Source: Heterocephalus glaber (Eukaryota > Chordata > Mammalia > Rodentia > Bathyergidae). Taken from it: a stretch of 64,000 nt of DNA. Shown piece by piece: positions 1 to 11,700 of the stretch. Where the stretch lies: NCBI RefSeq assembly GCF_000247695.1, contig NW_004624781.1:11576632-11640631 (forward strand), written 5' to 3'. How positions within the stretch are numbered: the first letter of the stretch is position 1; every line of letters starts with the position of its first letter. The notes under the pieces were generated by a model. The model was given only the letters and a program-made list of their open reading frames with translations. It did no database searches and was not told the DNA's origin. The position numbers were made by a program, and so were the translations under genes.

Positions 1-128
1 AAAACTGAGTTTCAGAGGTTCAGCACTTTGCCCAGCACATACGGCTAAGGGAGTGGCAGAGATGAACTTGGACCTTACTCTTTTAAGTCTGGAAGACCTG
101 AATCTTTGTGCTGTGCCAGAATGTGTAT

Positions 129-154
129 ACACACACACACACGCACACACACAC
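129..154. repeat. (CA)n microsatellite
   Basis: An AC run with one CG interruption. Confidence 0.95.
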
Positions 155-187
155 GAGGGTTGCAGAGCCAGCAAAGGAAGCTATGCC

Positions 188-275
188 TTTTTTTTCCCCC
201 AGCAATGGGGATTGAACCCAGGGCCTCATGCTTGCTAGACAAAGCATTCTCCCCCTGAGCTATACCCCTAGCCCA
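188..275 (-). mobile_element. ID SINE, older type
   Basis: On the - strand it reads as an ID element: a tRNA-like head with TAGCTCAG (A box region), GAGGCCCTGGGTTCAATCC (B box region) and an A-rich tail, seen here as the T run 188-195. It ends in the classical CCCCATT/CCCAG form rather than the CCGGTACC form of the younger copies. Confidence 0.85.
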
Positions 276-3200
276 GAAGCTGTGTCTCTAGAAGCCAGAT
301 TGTTGGTAGGCTGTCTTCCAAACTCTTGAGTGCTTTTCTCGGACCCTTCTTGTTACTGAATTTTGTGAATGCCTCTTTAAAAACAAAAAATACACCCCCC
401 CTAAAAAAGAACCCACCCCTTATTGCTCTTCTCTATATAAGCAGACCCCTAAAAAGTACTATTTTTATAGCTTTCTCATCTTCCTTCTGCAACTTTCCAC
501 TTTCTATTTACTCCATTCTCTCCCCACCGCCCACCTGTCTGTAATCCACTTGTTCCAAGTCTACTGTGGTCAGTGGTGGCTCGCTCTCTGGAATTCTCCT
601 TCCTTTCTCCTCCCAAGTTAATGCTGGCATTCACTCAATACTATTAAGAGAAAAGGATCCCATTAACCCAAACTCTACTTAACTTCAGTTCCTGGGATAT
701 TTACCTTCTGAACCAAGTAGCCTCATCAACTTAAAAGGATGAATCTCCAATCACTGAATTCTCTGTTTTTCACCTAAATGTCTAAACCTCATTTTTTTAA
801 TAAAGGAAATTATCTTAAAGGAGAAAAAAAAGCACTCATTGTTCTCACTATCTACCAAAAAATTTCCATCATATACATGTATCACTTTTATGTCTTTGCA
901 ACTAGTATACAGATTCAGTGTTATGTTTTATGTATACATTGCCGTATCAGCCAGCACCTCTTTGTCTGAAAGAAAAGCAGAAGGACTCGGGATGCAGCAG
1001 CATCTTATTGTTCCCCCAATATCTTCCCAGGAGTGATCTCTCCAGATTTTGAGGGTACTCCTTCACTGCATAGTAAGATAACAGGAGAAAGTCTTTCTCT
1101 TTGCTGTCTCTTTTCCATTTGCCCTGGCAACCTTAATCCTAATATGCGAACCAGACCTCAGTTTGGAAATGTTATGACTATTATGTTCTCTCACATATTA
1201 AGAACTTGTAGGATTTTTCAGAGAGAATGGACTGCGACATTCCTTCAACACCATGTGGCAGACACCATCCTGGGCAATTTACAGTGAGTTGTCACTTTGA
1301 AATCCTACAACAATCCTCATTTACAGACAGGGAAACCAAGGTTCAGTAAGGCAGAGCTCTTTGCCCACCTGGAAAGGGAAAAGATAAGATTTAATGTCAG
1401 GTCTGACTCCCAAGTTTGTGGCAATTTGCCGCCTTTCTCAGAAAATCCTTTGCTAAATAAGGCTTAGTCCCTGTGTCACTCTGAAGGCACACCAGATAAA
1501 ATGAACAAAGAAAGGAAATCAAGACAATATTATGGTCTTGACACACAGAGATATGAAGCAAATGTAAATTTATTCAAATATCATGAGAGAGGTGCTTATA
1601 GTGAAACACAGTAATAGGAGACCTATTACTCATAATTGATTTTACTAGTATTTTAGCATCTGGCCTGTTTCTCTTAATTGAATTGAAGTGACTTATGCAA
1701 CACATTTGTTTTACTGACTTTGGAAAGATACAATCACCTTCACTTACACTTTTATTTTTAAACCAGCATTTTAAGAAGTAATTTCTGAATGGTGATCCTA
1801 CAGATAAGTGAGCCACAACTGAGTTCTCTTCCCTAGGAAATGGCTACAGAATTGCAATTATTTTGTTGTAAGGGGAAAAAAGGCATTTTGCATGAAGATC
1901 TGTGAGGTCACCTTGAACAAAAATAAAATATGTCCACTAAACCTTTCGGAAGAATCACAGATTGAGTCCCTCGGGACTGTGTAGAGGATTACTCTGCATT
2001 CCACTTTAACTTGGTTGGAATTAGTACTTTCAAAGCCCTTAAAGTATAAACTAATTTTGTGTTTGCAGAAAATACTTTACCACTAGGGATGGGGTTGGGT
2101 GGGGAGAGGAGAGCATTCTCATAAATAAAGAGGGTCTCAGACCTTCCTTTCTGCGTTACTTATTCTACAAAGTGCAGAGCTTATCAGTCTGCTGGGTATG
2201 CTAATGCCTGGCCTAGCAATACCCCAAGGATGATAATTCAAGGACATACTAGGGGATTGTCTCCCAAAAGAGGTAAAAATTATGCCTCTAAATTCAGGCT
2301 TCAACTGGGCCAACTTCCACCAGTTTCTGCCCGGGGTTAGTTGAGGCTTGGAGGAACATTCCAGAATCAGGGGAGGTTCCTTTTTGTTTTTCTAGTTGGC
2401 AGGTCTCGTCTTGGCAAAGCAAAAGCCTGGGTACATGAGCTTTAATGAATTGTAAGATGATTGGGAATTGGGTGAGAGCAGAGAGAGGGAAAAGGCAAAC
2501 AAAAAAGGAAACTGTCATTCTGAGAACTTTCGAGAAATCAGTCGTGCTGGCCAGCAGTGGTCTGAGGTGGACATCCGGTGTATGTTAGTCTCCAGTGTGT
2601 GTTTCTTAGTAAATGATCTCAGACCTTCAGTGATAACATCCAAGGGAGAATGAGAAAAGGGGTTTGAGGATCACTTTTCTGGGTTCCTTCTCCCTGTGCC
2701 CAACAGGGAAAGAGCTGACAGAAGCCCTGCCTAGTCTAACTTGAGGCCACCCATTGGCTGGTAGGACTAGGATGAAACATCAGCACCTTTAATGTAGGGT
2801 TGAAAAACGGAATGCCAGGAAGTTAAAAGGACTTAGGGGAAAATGTCCTTTGGCCTTCCGCTGCGTGACAGGATTCTGAAGTGGCAGCTAGTGAGCAGAG
2901 TAGACTCAGTTAGTCCAGTCAGAGGAAGAAAGCAGCAAAACCAGAGGACCAACATCAGTAATATCTTTGAGTACAGTGATGAAAGAGTGAGGATGGCTGT
3001 GCCAGAAAGGCGGGCCTGTCCATCAGGTTCCCAAGCAGCTCTGCCTCTGCCCAGCTCTCAGAGGAAGCCCACCCTGCCTGCTGCCTAGTGTTTATTGAGC
3101 ACCTACTAGGTGCTCAGAGCTCTCCAGACCTCTTGTACAAACAAGACTCCATCCTTCTTTTTTTTTAACACACAAGATTCTTTCGGGGGTGGGGACAGAA

Positions 3201-5300
3201 GATGATTTTGTTTTCTACTAGGACAAAAGAAAAGAAAATGCAGAATGAAATTGTGCACACAGTGTATTTTTATATTAATAGGAATCCAGCAGCATCCAGA
3301 CACAGAGAAGTTGAGCAGAGTTAAAAGCATGGCTCACTGGAGCCTTTCTCTCCCACACATGTCTTGTCACTGATTCAGAGTGGGAACGTGGTGGGACACA
3401 GAATGACTGACCAGCATTTAGGGACAGAAGAAATCAAAACAAAGCTCCTGTCACCCCTGCCATGGGGACTTTCTTGGAGATCTTTTGAGATCTGGAGTGA
3501 TTGAACCCATTCGAGAGTGGGGAATTTTCCATTCCCCACTGTCTATGTGATAATACCCAGCCCAGCAGGGTGAAGATAATTGTGTGGGAAGAGAAATTTT
3601 ATTTATCTCTGAATGCAAATTCCCTCTACTTGTTTCTATTTAGAAATACCTCCTTCCTCCCTTTTGTCCGAAATTCGGTTCAGGTTACCTAGCCATAAAC
3701 TTTTTTTAGGTGGCATGACTTCTTCCTTTTATCTACTACAAACTTTTGATCATCTTCTGATTTTTCCACCTTACATGAACCAAAACATTCTCATTCCTGA
3801 GGGGCTATCAAATAGTTATTTGCATCAAAAATTATTTTTTCCAAAAGAAAATCTATTTTATCCCCACTATGCAATTTAACTACATTATACTTGAATGAAA
3901 TTCAAAGTTTTTATTTGGATGGTAACCCTGGGTTGGACACAGTTCCAAAGAACCTCTCTGATTCTTCAACTTTTGATTTCTCTCTCCCTCCCTCCCTCCC
4001 TCTTTCTCCCTGGGTGCTATTGCTCAATTGTGCTGTTTCTGTCATTGCCTACTTAGTAACAGCAATAGGAAATGCACCTTAAAACTGATAACCCATCATA
4101 TTTTTTATTCTGCTGGTCTCTTACAAAACCACCAGTCATTTATTTCATCTCACTTATTGTCACTCAGTCCCACATTTTTCCACCTCCTTATCATGATTTC
4201 CTTTGTGCTGTGGTTCCCAGCCATGGCCTGCTTCCTGCTGAATTTAACTGCAACCCAGACAAAACCAAAGAGCACATCTCTCCCCACGTTCCCTCGGAAG
4301 GTCACCCCTGGTGAGATGGACATTGCAGATGTGCTAGAAAGATGAGAGGCCGCTTTGATCAGCCCGCGTCTGTTCTTCGCTCCTGGTCCTCAGAGCAGAA
4401 GATCCGATGGATTGCCATTGCCTTGCGTTTTTTAAGACCTTTGACAAACATCTCCCATCAGAATGCCCTACAGATCCTGGCCCGTGTGTGTGTGTGTGTG
4501 TGTGCGCTCTCGTGCACATGTGCTTTACACGGTACTTCAGAATGACTGAGATGTTCAAAAGGACACTGCCAAGTGCACTCTTTGTGGGGCTTCCATTCCC
4601 TCCGGTTGCCCTTCCTTAAGGTCTCTTGGTAGCCCTTCTCTTCTGTTTGATGGCGATTTCTGTTCATTCCAGATTGTATTACATCTCTTTAGCAGCTTCA
4701 AACAGCTCTCTGGAGCTGCAATTTTAGCATTTGGGTGCTGATCACATCAGTCCCTGGACTTTTGTTATTTTTCACCCCTTTGATGGTTTCCCTCCGTTCT
4801 TCTGTTTTCATTGGCTCCTACTTTCATCTCCACAGTCTGTTCTGCAATGGTGTTATCTATTCACTGGACAGAATCCGGCCACTGAGCCTGTGCAGACGAG
4901 GCCCTTCCCTCCCTGCTCTGCCCTGACTGCCCCAGTGGGCAGCCCACTATTTGTGCCTTTCATTGGCCACTGTAGAGACCCCTCTCAGGCAGCTACTTTG
5001 GTGCTGGGATAAGGATTAATGTGACACAATTTCATTTTTATCAACCTCTTCTGGGTTCTCTCACCTGGGCTGAGATGAGGCAGTTTCTGCTGAGGCTGGT
5101 ATTTTTATAGATGGCTTTGTCTCTGATTATTGCAAATGATGAACTGCAGGCCACTCATGTCCATCTCAGGGACCTTCCACAGATATGTGTGTGCTGCCCC
5201 TTTGTAGGTGTGACAAAAATGACCAGAGCCTGGGGCAAGAATCCCATCTGGAAGCTTCTATTCCTGGAATTTCTCTACCTCTCCCTGAGGCTTTAAGCCC
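276..5300. other. Non-genic intron, mostly unique
   Basis: No gene seen. It holds MIR-like words near 1295-1420, an L2 end word at 3085-3120, a CCCT run near 3981-4005, the CA/TG repeats listed, and otherwise unique AT-rich sequence. Confidence 0.6.
4484..4504. repeat. (TG)n microsatellite
   Basis: A GT run of about ten units. Confidence 0.95.
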
Positions 5301-5319
5301 CTACAGGTACCACATTTTT

Positions 5320-5382
5320 TTTTTGGTACTGGGGATCAAACTCGGGACCTTGCACTTGTGAGGCAGGTGCCAGAACCATAGC
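5320..5382 (-). mobile_element. ID SINE, truncated at its 5' end
   Basis: GGTACTGGGGATCAAACTCGG and the following bases are the 3' half of an ID element on the - strand. It is flanked by a 12-bp target-site duplication TACCACATTTTT (5308-5319 and 5383-5394). The tRNA head is cut short. Confidence 0.85.
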
Positions 5383-5430
5383 TACCACATTTTTGTTCCT
5401 TCTACATCCCCATAAATTTGGCATGTTATT

Positions 5431-5560
5431 TTTTGGATTTTTTTATTAGTACTTATTTTCTATATATAATGAACATATTATAGTAGGGAGTTAGTACACA
5501 TACATATAGCATCTTAATCCTTTTTACTCCTCTTTCCCATTGCACCTTTGCTTAAATATT
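5431..5560 (-). mobile_element. L1 3' UTR fragment
   Basis: A T-rich start, then TTATTAGTACTTATT ... AGTAGGGAGTTAGTACACAT and a pyrimidine-rich stretch. This is the same layout as the fragments at 55452 and 60667, read from the tail end. Confidence 0.65.
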
Positions 5561-5881
5561 TCAGGTGTTTTATTTCAAAAGCTCTACTGCCAAATAGTAT
5601 CTTTAAAAGTAATAGAACCTGTTATGGTTCTTTTGTAGACTAATTCAGTATTTCCTAGCAAGCAAAAGATATTAAAAAGCAAAGGACTGTGGCATGGAGA
5701 GCTAAATGAACATCCCTTAACTGCGGAAAGAGGTTGATTTTAGACAATCTTAGAAATCCTTCTTTTATGCTATTGTAAACACAAGAGGTACAGCCCCATC
5801 TGAATGAATATAAAATACATTGAAAGGTACAATAAAGGTTTAAATAAATTAATTTTAAAAAGCTACTAGAGATATAATTTT

Positions 5882-6072
5882 TTGATGAGAAATGGAAAAA
5901 ATGGAAATAAAGTCTTTGTAAATAGGGAAGGGTGGAGGGCGTGAAGGGAGGGCTAGGAATGGAGAAAAAATAAGAACCAAGATGCATCATGTAAAGGTAC
6001 AATTCCTCATGAGAAATGTAATTGTGTTGTATACTTACAATGTACCAATAAAAGAATTTAATACAAAAAAAG
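5882..6072 (+). mobile_element. 5'-truncated L1 3' end with 14-bp target-site duplication
   Basis: About 190 bp ending AATGTACCAATAAAAG and an A-rich tail. The flanks repeat AGAGATATAATTTT exactly (5868-5881, 6073-6086). Its end matches the reverse complement of the L1 tails at 60667 and 5431, so these are copies of one L1 3' UTR family. Confidence 0.8.
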
Positions 6073-6544
6073 AGAGATATAATTTTGGGATATATTCTTA
6101 ATATCTGAGGCCAATGTTATGATGAACACCAGAGGCCCCCTGTAAAACACTTTCTGTATCTCTGTCACTCTGAGAGGTCCAGAAACTAAAATAATCCTCC
6201 CACGATCAGATTTGCTTTAAGCTGCACATAGTAAGCCCTGATTTCTGTAGACTGCAAGGAGGCCCGACTAATTAAAACTTAATTGGTGATTTATTGGTGG
6301 CATGTTGTGGAGGAAACACATAAATTATCTCTTGTGGCAGGAATGAAGTAGTAATATAAAAATATATGAATGAAAAGGAAGATATAATTACTGACAAAAT
6401 GTCTTCTGAAGAACTAGGAGACAGCTTTGCCTTTCACTTTCGAAAGTCCTCCTGTGGAACTCTTCCCTTATGCTTCCCAGCCCAAGTTCCTCAGAATATC
6501 AGTTCTCAGTGAACAGGAGGTTGGGTTTTCAGGACCTCATATCT

Positions 6545-6650
6545 GGCCACGAGTAGTGAGCCCTGGACTGAGGGGCGGATACCTGGGTTTGAGTCCCAGC
6601 CCTTTCATTGGCAACTTTACCCTGGTTGAACAGGGTGACTGCAATACTAA
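6545..6650 (-). mobile_element. MIR-like fragment
   Basis: GAGCCCTGGACTGAGGGGCG, CCTGGGTTTGAGTCCCAGCC and CAACTTTACCCTGG resemble the opposite-strand MIR head. It lies just before the promoter-like patch at 6690. Confidence 0.5.
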
Positions 6651-6689
6651 CAGCGTTATATTCCAGAGTGTGAAAAACAGTAGAGGGGA

Positions 6690-6960
6690 AGTGTCAGAAG
6701 CCCAAAGCGCCTGCGCTCCCGGTCCAGGAAGTCCTCGGCAGGGCCTTCCCCTGGCTCCTGCCGCTGTGGCGTCACGTGACACGGCGGGGGTGGGCGGGGG
6801 GAGGCGGTTCCCATGCCTCCAACAAATTAACTAGTCACACATGTTTTGCAGCTGCCCTGGAAACAGGCTAGCAGCTTTTAAAAAGGACTGTTGCCGCCGT
6901 GCAGAAGGCATCCGCGTCGTGTGTGTGAGAGAAAGCATCCTTTCAGAGCCCCGTGACTTC
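6690..6960 (+). promoter_or_regulatory. GC-rich promoter-like patch in intron
   Basis: A roughly 270-bp CpG-containing patch stands out in AT-rich intron. It holds the perfect 10-bp palindrome GTCACGTGAC (6771-6780, a CACGTG E-box of USF/MITF/TFEB type), a GC-box run at 6786-6806, and a TATA-like TTTAAAAA (6877-6884). About 20-40 bp beyond that lies CpG-containing sequence (GCCGCCGTGC, CCGCGTCGTG). It could be an alternative promoter of RORA, a noncoding-RNA promoter or an enhancer. No coding exon is evident downstream. Confidence 0.4.
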
Positions 6961-8597
6961 ACCTGCGCAGCGTAGAAACAAGACCAACTTTGTGCTTATG
7001 GTTTTCTTGTCGTTCGTCTTTTTCCCATCAAATTCACTTTCACTGCTAACCTCTCTCCCTTTAAAATTCTGGTAGGTTAAACTTTATACGTAAGCAGCAA
7101 TTACAATAAATATCTTAATGGTATAAATTTAAACCTTTTCCCTGAACACTCATAATTCAAGGAAATATTTACAAAAAGCAGGCTAGATTTAAACAGAAGT
7201 GTGGGAGGAATGTGGGAGCAGTTTTTATTTTCTTGCTGTTGGCTGATATTAGAATTGAATGAAATACCTGTCTGTACACAGGTATCCTACGAAAGAAAGC
7301 TTTTTATTTTTCCAGTAGGCTTCAGAGCATGGCTTACTGAAAACCAGTCTCGCTAAGTGCCTGACTGGAAGGCCTTAGGTAACTAGGGTTATTGCTTGAG
7401 GTTTATTTGCAAATGCTGAGTTCACAGGCATTACCAAAACATGACCTATCCCATATAAATTAATTTTCTGACAATTTCTAAGTGCCTAAATTATTGTACA
7501 TTTTTTGGTGGAGGGAGTAAATTCAAAATAGGGAAGTCCCTGTCATCCTTGAGTTCATGGGTTAATCAATTCTTAATGATTCCAAGACATTATAGACATT
7601 AATTATCATGGCATGTGCAGTATGCTGTAACTCACAATGGCCTCTAAGGCTGCAGGTGTGGCTGGCTATTTGCCCCTGTGCTAAATGGCCTCATATTGCC
7701 GTACTTCTTGAGTTGGTATGTCCAACTTTTCACGTTTTTATGCCTTCCTTTTATATTTATTGCTTCTCTTTGTTCCTAGCAAGAGACTTCTCTTCTCCTT
7801 TCAGCTGTGCTTTTTTTTCCCTAATATCTTCTGTATACTGGACCTCCAGCTATCAAGGTTATGAGAATATGTCCCATATATGAAAAAAATTGTCTCTAAG
7901 CAAATGCCAGAAAGATGCATTTTAAGCACATATGTTGAACTTTGGTTCTAAGAATTTCCCCGTATTTTTGTCAATCTTTGTATCTGTGTCGATCATTGTG
8001 TCTGTGCTTTTGTTCTTCTTTGGTTTATTTTTGTTTTCTTCTATGTTCTACTTCAAAAGACTTTTAAGTAAGAGATCTCTAATTATGAGAAGTTTTATAG
8101 CAATGATATACTTCCTCTGACAGCAGTTCTAATTTCACATTACCTTTGATTATCACTTATCTTACCTGTGGATATATTGACCACTGTGGACCTTCTTTTC
8201 ATTTTAATGGCAATTATTGGCACATAAACAAGAGTAGCGCTCTCTTCTTTTAACTTCCTTTTTCAAACATCTCCCTCAGTGTCTTACCCGAAGTCTGCTC
8301 CTAGAAAATATCTGAGGATTAACTGAGATTTTAAAAGTTATTGCACACAAGCTACATACAAATAAATCTTTCTAGGAACTATACTTGCCTTTTATGTTCT
8401 GGAAGATGCTTCTATGTTTTTTCACACTTCAGTTTTAAAAAGAAATCAAGAAAGACCAAGTTGAACATAAATAACAAAAGAAAATTTGTAAAGAGCTGAA
8501 AATGGAGCTCTTCGTAGATATGAATTCCAAGTGCATAGCAGCTTTCCTATGGGATTATTTTGTTGATGGAAGAATTTGTAGTTCCTAATTAGGAACC

Positions 8598-8705
8598 CTT
8601 TCATTCATTCATTCGTTCCAACAGTTGCATTTATTTAATGCCTGCTGGGCCCCACCAGGGATGTACTGGGAGCTCAGACACAATCTCCGGAAACAGACAG
8701 TTTGG
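8598..8705 (+). mobile_element. L2-like fragment
   Basis: CATTCATTCATTCGTTCCAA, GCATTTATTTAATGCCTGC, then GATGTACTGGGAGCTCAGAC. This resembles the common 'attcattcaacaaatattta' L2 stretch. Confidence 0.5.
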
Positions 8706-9904
8706 CAGAAACTGAAGCTTGCTATGAGTCAGACCCTAGCTACCATGTGTTAGAAGCATTCTCTCTTTAAAAATGAAAGCTTTAAAGTGAAGCATAACTT
8801 GTTATTTTTTTTAATTAGCCCTGATTCTATTAGAATGATTCCAAATATTTCATGTTCTGAGAAGAACTCCGGAGAAGCGGGATCATGATGTTTTCCTGCT
8901 CACTGACAAGTCGTTCAGTAGCCTTGTCCAATACCATTTAAAATAGCCTGGAAAGACTCAGAAGCGTCGTTTCAGCTGAGCACACTCAGGGCATTCCTAT
9001 TGGCAGATGATGTTTGAAACCCTAGGTTTCATTCAGGCCTGTTGGGAGGTTCCCTATGAGAACTTCCATTTTTAAAATTTCATCTCCAGAAATGTTAATG
9101 TGAATGGAAGTTAAGAAACGATGAAAGTTTCATATGCGATAATCATTATTGATTCTATGGTATTGCTGGTCTGATTTGTAACCAAATGCACACACTTGCT
9201 ATCTCTCCCTCCCTCCCATTAGCTTGCTTTGTTAGTGATTCATCGCACTTTGCATCTATGAAAGACCAGTAATCTTAAATAGTGTCACTTAATCATATCT
9301 GATCATCATACTTTTGTAGACAATCACTTGTATAAGTTTGGGGTGAAGTAACTATTGCCTTGTTTATGGAACTTCTTTTCCACTGTATTTTAGCATTTAG
9401 ATTATCTTATTAGCTTTAGTTACACACAGGAAGATTAGATAATTGTATGGAAACATTGATTTTATTCCATTGAAGAATACAAGAAGTTTTTGTGTTCTTA
9501 AGGAACACAATAAATTTTTTCATGAAAATATTTCAGATTGAATCATTTTATGCTTAGTAATTAAATTTGTTTTTTAGGAATGTTTGAAAGAGAAAAATAT
9601 CTTGTCTTGAAAGTATAAACTTATGGAAGAATCACTTTTAAGCTTTCAGCAAATATTTTTGCAATTGAATAGATGAGTTATCCATTCTTCTGATAACATA
9701 TTGTGTTTCTGAAGATTGTAGCTAGATTGACAGAATAAGAAAACATTCACTTCCCAAGTGAAAAATTCTCTTAAGGGGATGCTCTGAAAACATAACACCA
9801 AATACATGGACAGTTGGTAACATCCACATGACTGAGATAATTCACTATTCCCACTATTCATCTGTATTGCTCATATAATTATAAACAATAATTCATAAAC
9901 CATC

Positions 9905-10115
9905 ATAATGCAGTGATTATTAGATACCAACAGTGTGCTAGATACTAATGGTTTCCATGTTTATTGTCGAATTTTAAGGTCCTAAAAATACCTTTTAAGT
10001 TAGACATTATTCTTAGTTTTATAGGTGAGGAAACTGAATCCTATGAAATGTAAGTAACTGGTCACCAATCCCACATGGCCAACAAGTGTTAGAACTGGAA
10101 TAGGAATCTAGATTT
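9905..10115 (+). mobile_element. MIR SINE
   Basis: AGTGTGCTAGATACTAATGG, TTTTATAGGTGAGGAAACTG and GGCCAACAAGTGTTAGAACT follow the MIR core and 3' part. Confidence 0.8.
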
Positions 10116-10164
10116 TCCAATTCCAGTTCCAACCCTCTTTGCATCATCCATGCCACTTTGGGGG

Positions 10165-10480
10165 AGGAAGGATTCACTTATTTGGTACATATTTGTCCAA
10201 CATCTGTGTGTGCCAGCACTATGGTAGCTCTTAGCAGTGGTAGACAGGTAGTGTGTTTCCTGACCCTGGAGTCTAGAGTTTAGTAAAGAAGATGGAGGAG
10301 ATAACAAATGATTACAAAAATCAGGGTGAAGAATCAGATTTAGGAAAGGGAAGAACAGAATCCTAGCAGCACACAAATCTCACCTAATAGAGGCTGCGGC
10401 TCTGGCCAAGACCTCCTGAAGGCAGTGACATTTAATGTGAGATCATAGGGTGGCAAAAATAGACAGACATAGTCCATCCT
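10165..10480 (+). mobile_element. L2 LINE fragment
   Basis: It resembles the L2 stretch with a tally of mass or size terms: TGTGCCAGCACTATGGTAGC, then CCTGACCCTGGAGTCTAGAG, AACAAATGATTAC and CCTCCTGAAGGCAGTGACAT. Confidence 0.6.
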
Positions 10481-10691
10481 CATGACAGGAGAAGTCTGTG
10501 TTTATGAATTTTCTTACTCTCTGAAATGGATCCATCACCTCACGTCAACACCGGTCTGCAGCACAGGCTGGTTAGCGCATGTGCAGAGCAACCCAGCACA
10601 CGTTCCCAGCAGGGTAGGCCAAGGGGTGCTCTGCTTTATTTCACCTCTCTTACTGTAAACACATGGCCTTTCCAACTTTTGTTTAGTCTAT

Positions 10692-10732
10692 TTGTGTGTG
10701 TGTGTGTGTATGTGTATATGTGTGTGCGCACG
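10692..10732. repeat. (TG)n microsatellite, imperfect
   Basis: A GT run broken by TA and CA steps. Confidence 0.9.
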
Positions 10733-10771
10733 CATTTTGTGCATGATCTCACAGTTTAAAATGACTCCCAA

Positions 10772-10897
10772 AGCCAGGCCCGGTGGCTCATGCCTGTGAT
10801 CCCAGCACTCCAGCACTTGGGAGGCTGAGGCAGGAGAATCGCCACAGGTTTGAGGCCTGCCTGGGCTACACAGTGAGACCCTGTCTTAAAATAAAAT
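10772..10897 (+). mobile_element. B1 SINE monomer
   Basis: A 7SL-derived B1: GCCAGGCCCGGTGGCTCATG, then GGGAGGCTGAGGCAGGAGAA, ending GTGAGACCCTGTCTTAAAAT. It contains a small internal repeat (CAGCACTCCAGCACTT). Flanks ACTCCCAA lie at 10764-10771 and 10898-10905. Confidence 0.92.
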
Positions 10898-11329
10898 ACT
10901 CCCAACCATCACCTTTGCTGAAGAGCTGTTTCATATTCCTGTGTTGTGGAGGAAACATGTGTTGGGTCAGCTCCCCTCAGGCCTGCCTCCACGAATCAGG
11001 CTATTGACCATCAGCTCCATGTTAATAAATCAGCAAAACATTAAATAAGGTGCTTTTAAACAAATGCACATCAAACAAGGTTATGTATTGGTCAGTCGGC
11101 AGAAATCTCGAAGCCTGGCACCATCCCTCCAGGAGCAATTGTTCTGTGTCCACTGATTGACCCTGTGCCTGCTGACTCTGCTGGATTTAACTGTAGCAAA
11201 TACTGTAACCAGGACTGGCAGTGGGGCAGGTAACTATGGGGCAGCATCAGGACTGCAACATGGACACCTTGCCGACAGGAATGCAGAATACCCTGGCCAT
11301 GTGGTATTTCTTACAATGAAATGGATACA

Positions 11330-11700
11330 TTGGCCCGTGTGATCTAATAGTCCCACTGCTTAGTATTTACCCACATAAAATAAAAACATATTCACATGAC
11401 AACCTGTAGATGAACATTTAGAAGCTTTATTTGCAGTTGCCAAGAAAATGGAAACAATTCAACTATCCTTCCACTAGGGGATGAATAAACAAACTGAGGA
11501 ATAGACTATCAGTGAACAATAAAAGGGAATAAATTACTGATATACTCATCAATATGGGGTGAATCTCAAAGGCATTGTGCTACATGGAAGAAATTAGACT
11601 GTAAATGACTCCATGATGCACTATTGTATTGAAATACAACTTTTTAAAGGTAAAACTGAAAGAGTAGAAAACAGATCTCTATTTGTCAGGGTTTAGAGTA
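11330..11700 (+). mobile_element. L1 ORF2 end / 3' UTR remnant
   Basis: It resembles the end of L1 ORF2 and beyond: a 'measured in cell' type stretch with GATGAATAAACAAACTGAGG, AATAAAAGGGAATAAATTAC and GGGGTGAATCTCAAAGGCAT, all diverged. The frame is broken by stops. Confidence 0.75.

Larger units (their letters stand above)
6087..9904. other. Non-genic intron around the promoter-like patch
   Basis: Apart from the MIR-like piece, the patch at 6690-6960 and the L2-like piece near 8600, this is unique AT-rich sequence. No exon is supported. A possible donor (CTG followed by GTAGGT at 7072) follows the patch. Confidence 0.55.

Noticed and set aside
6427..6834. 135-codon + strand ORF entering the promoter-like patch
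   Set aside because: It starts at a non-ATG codon, crosses a MIR-like fragment and has no family match.
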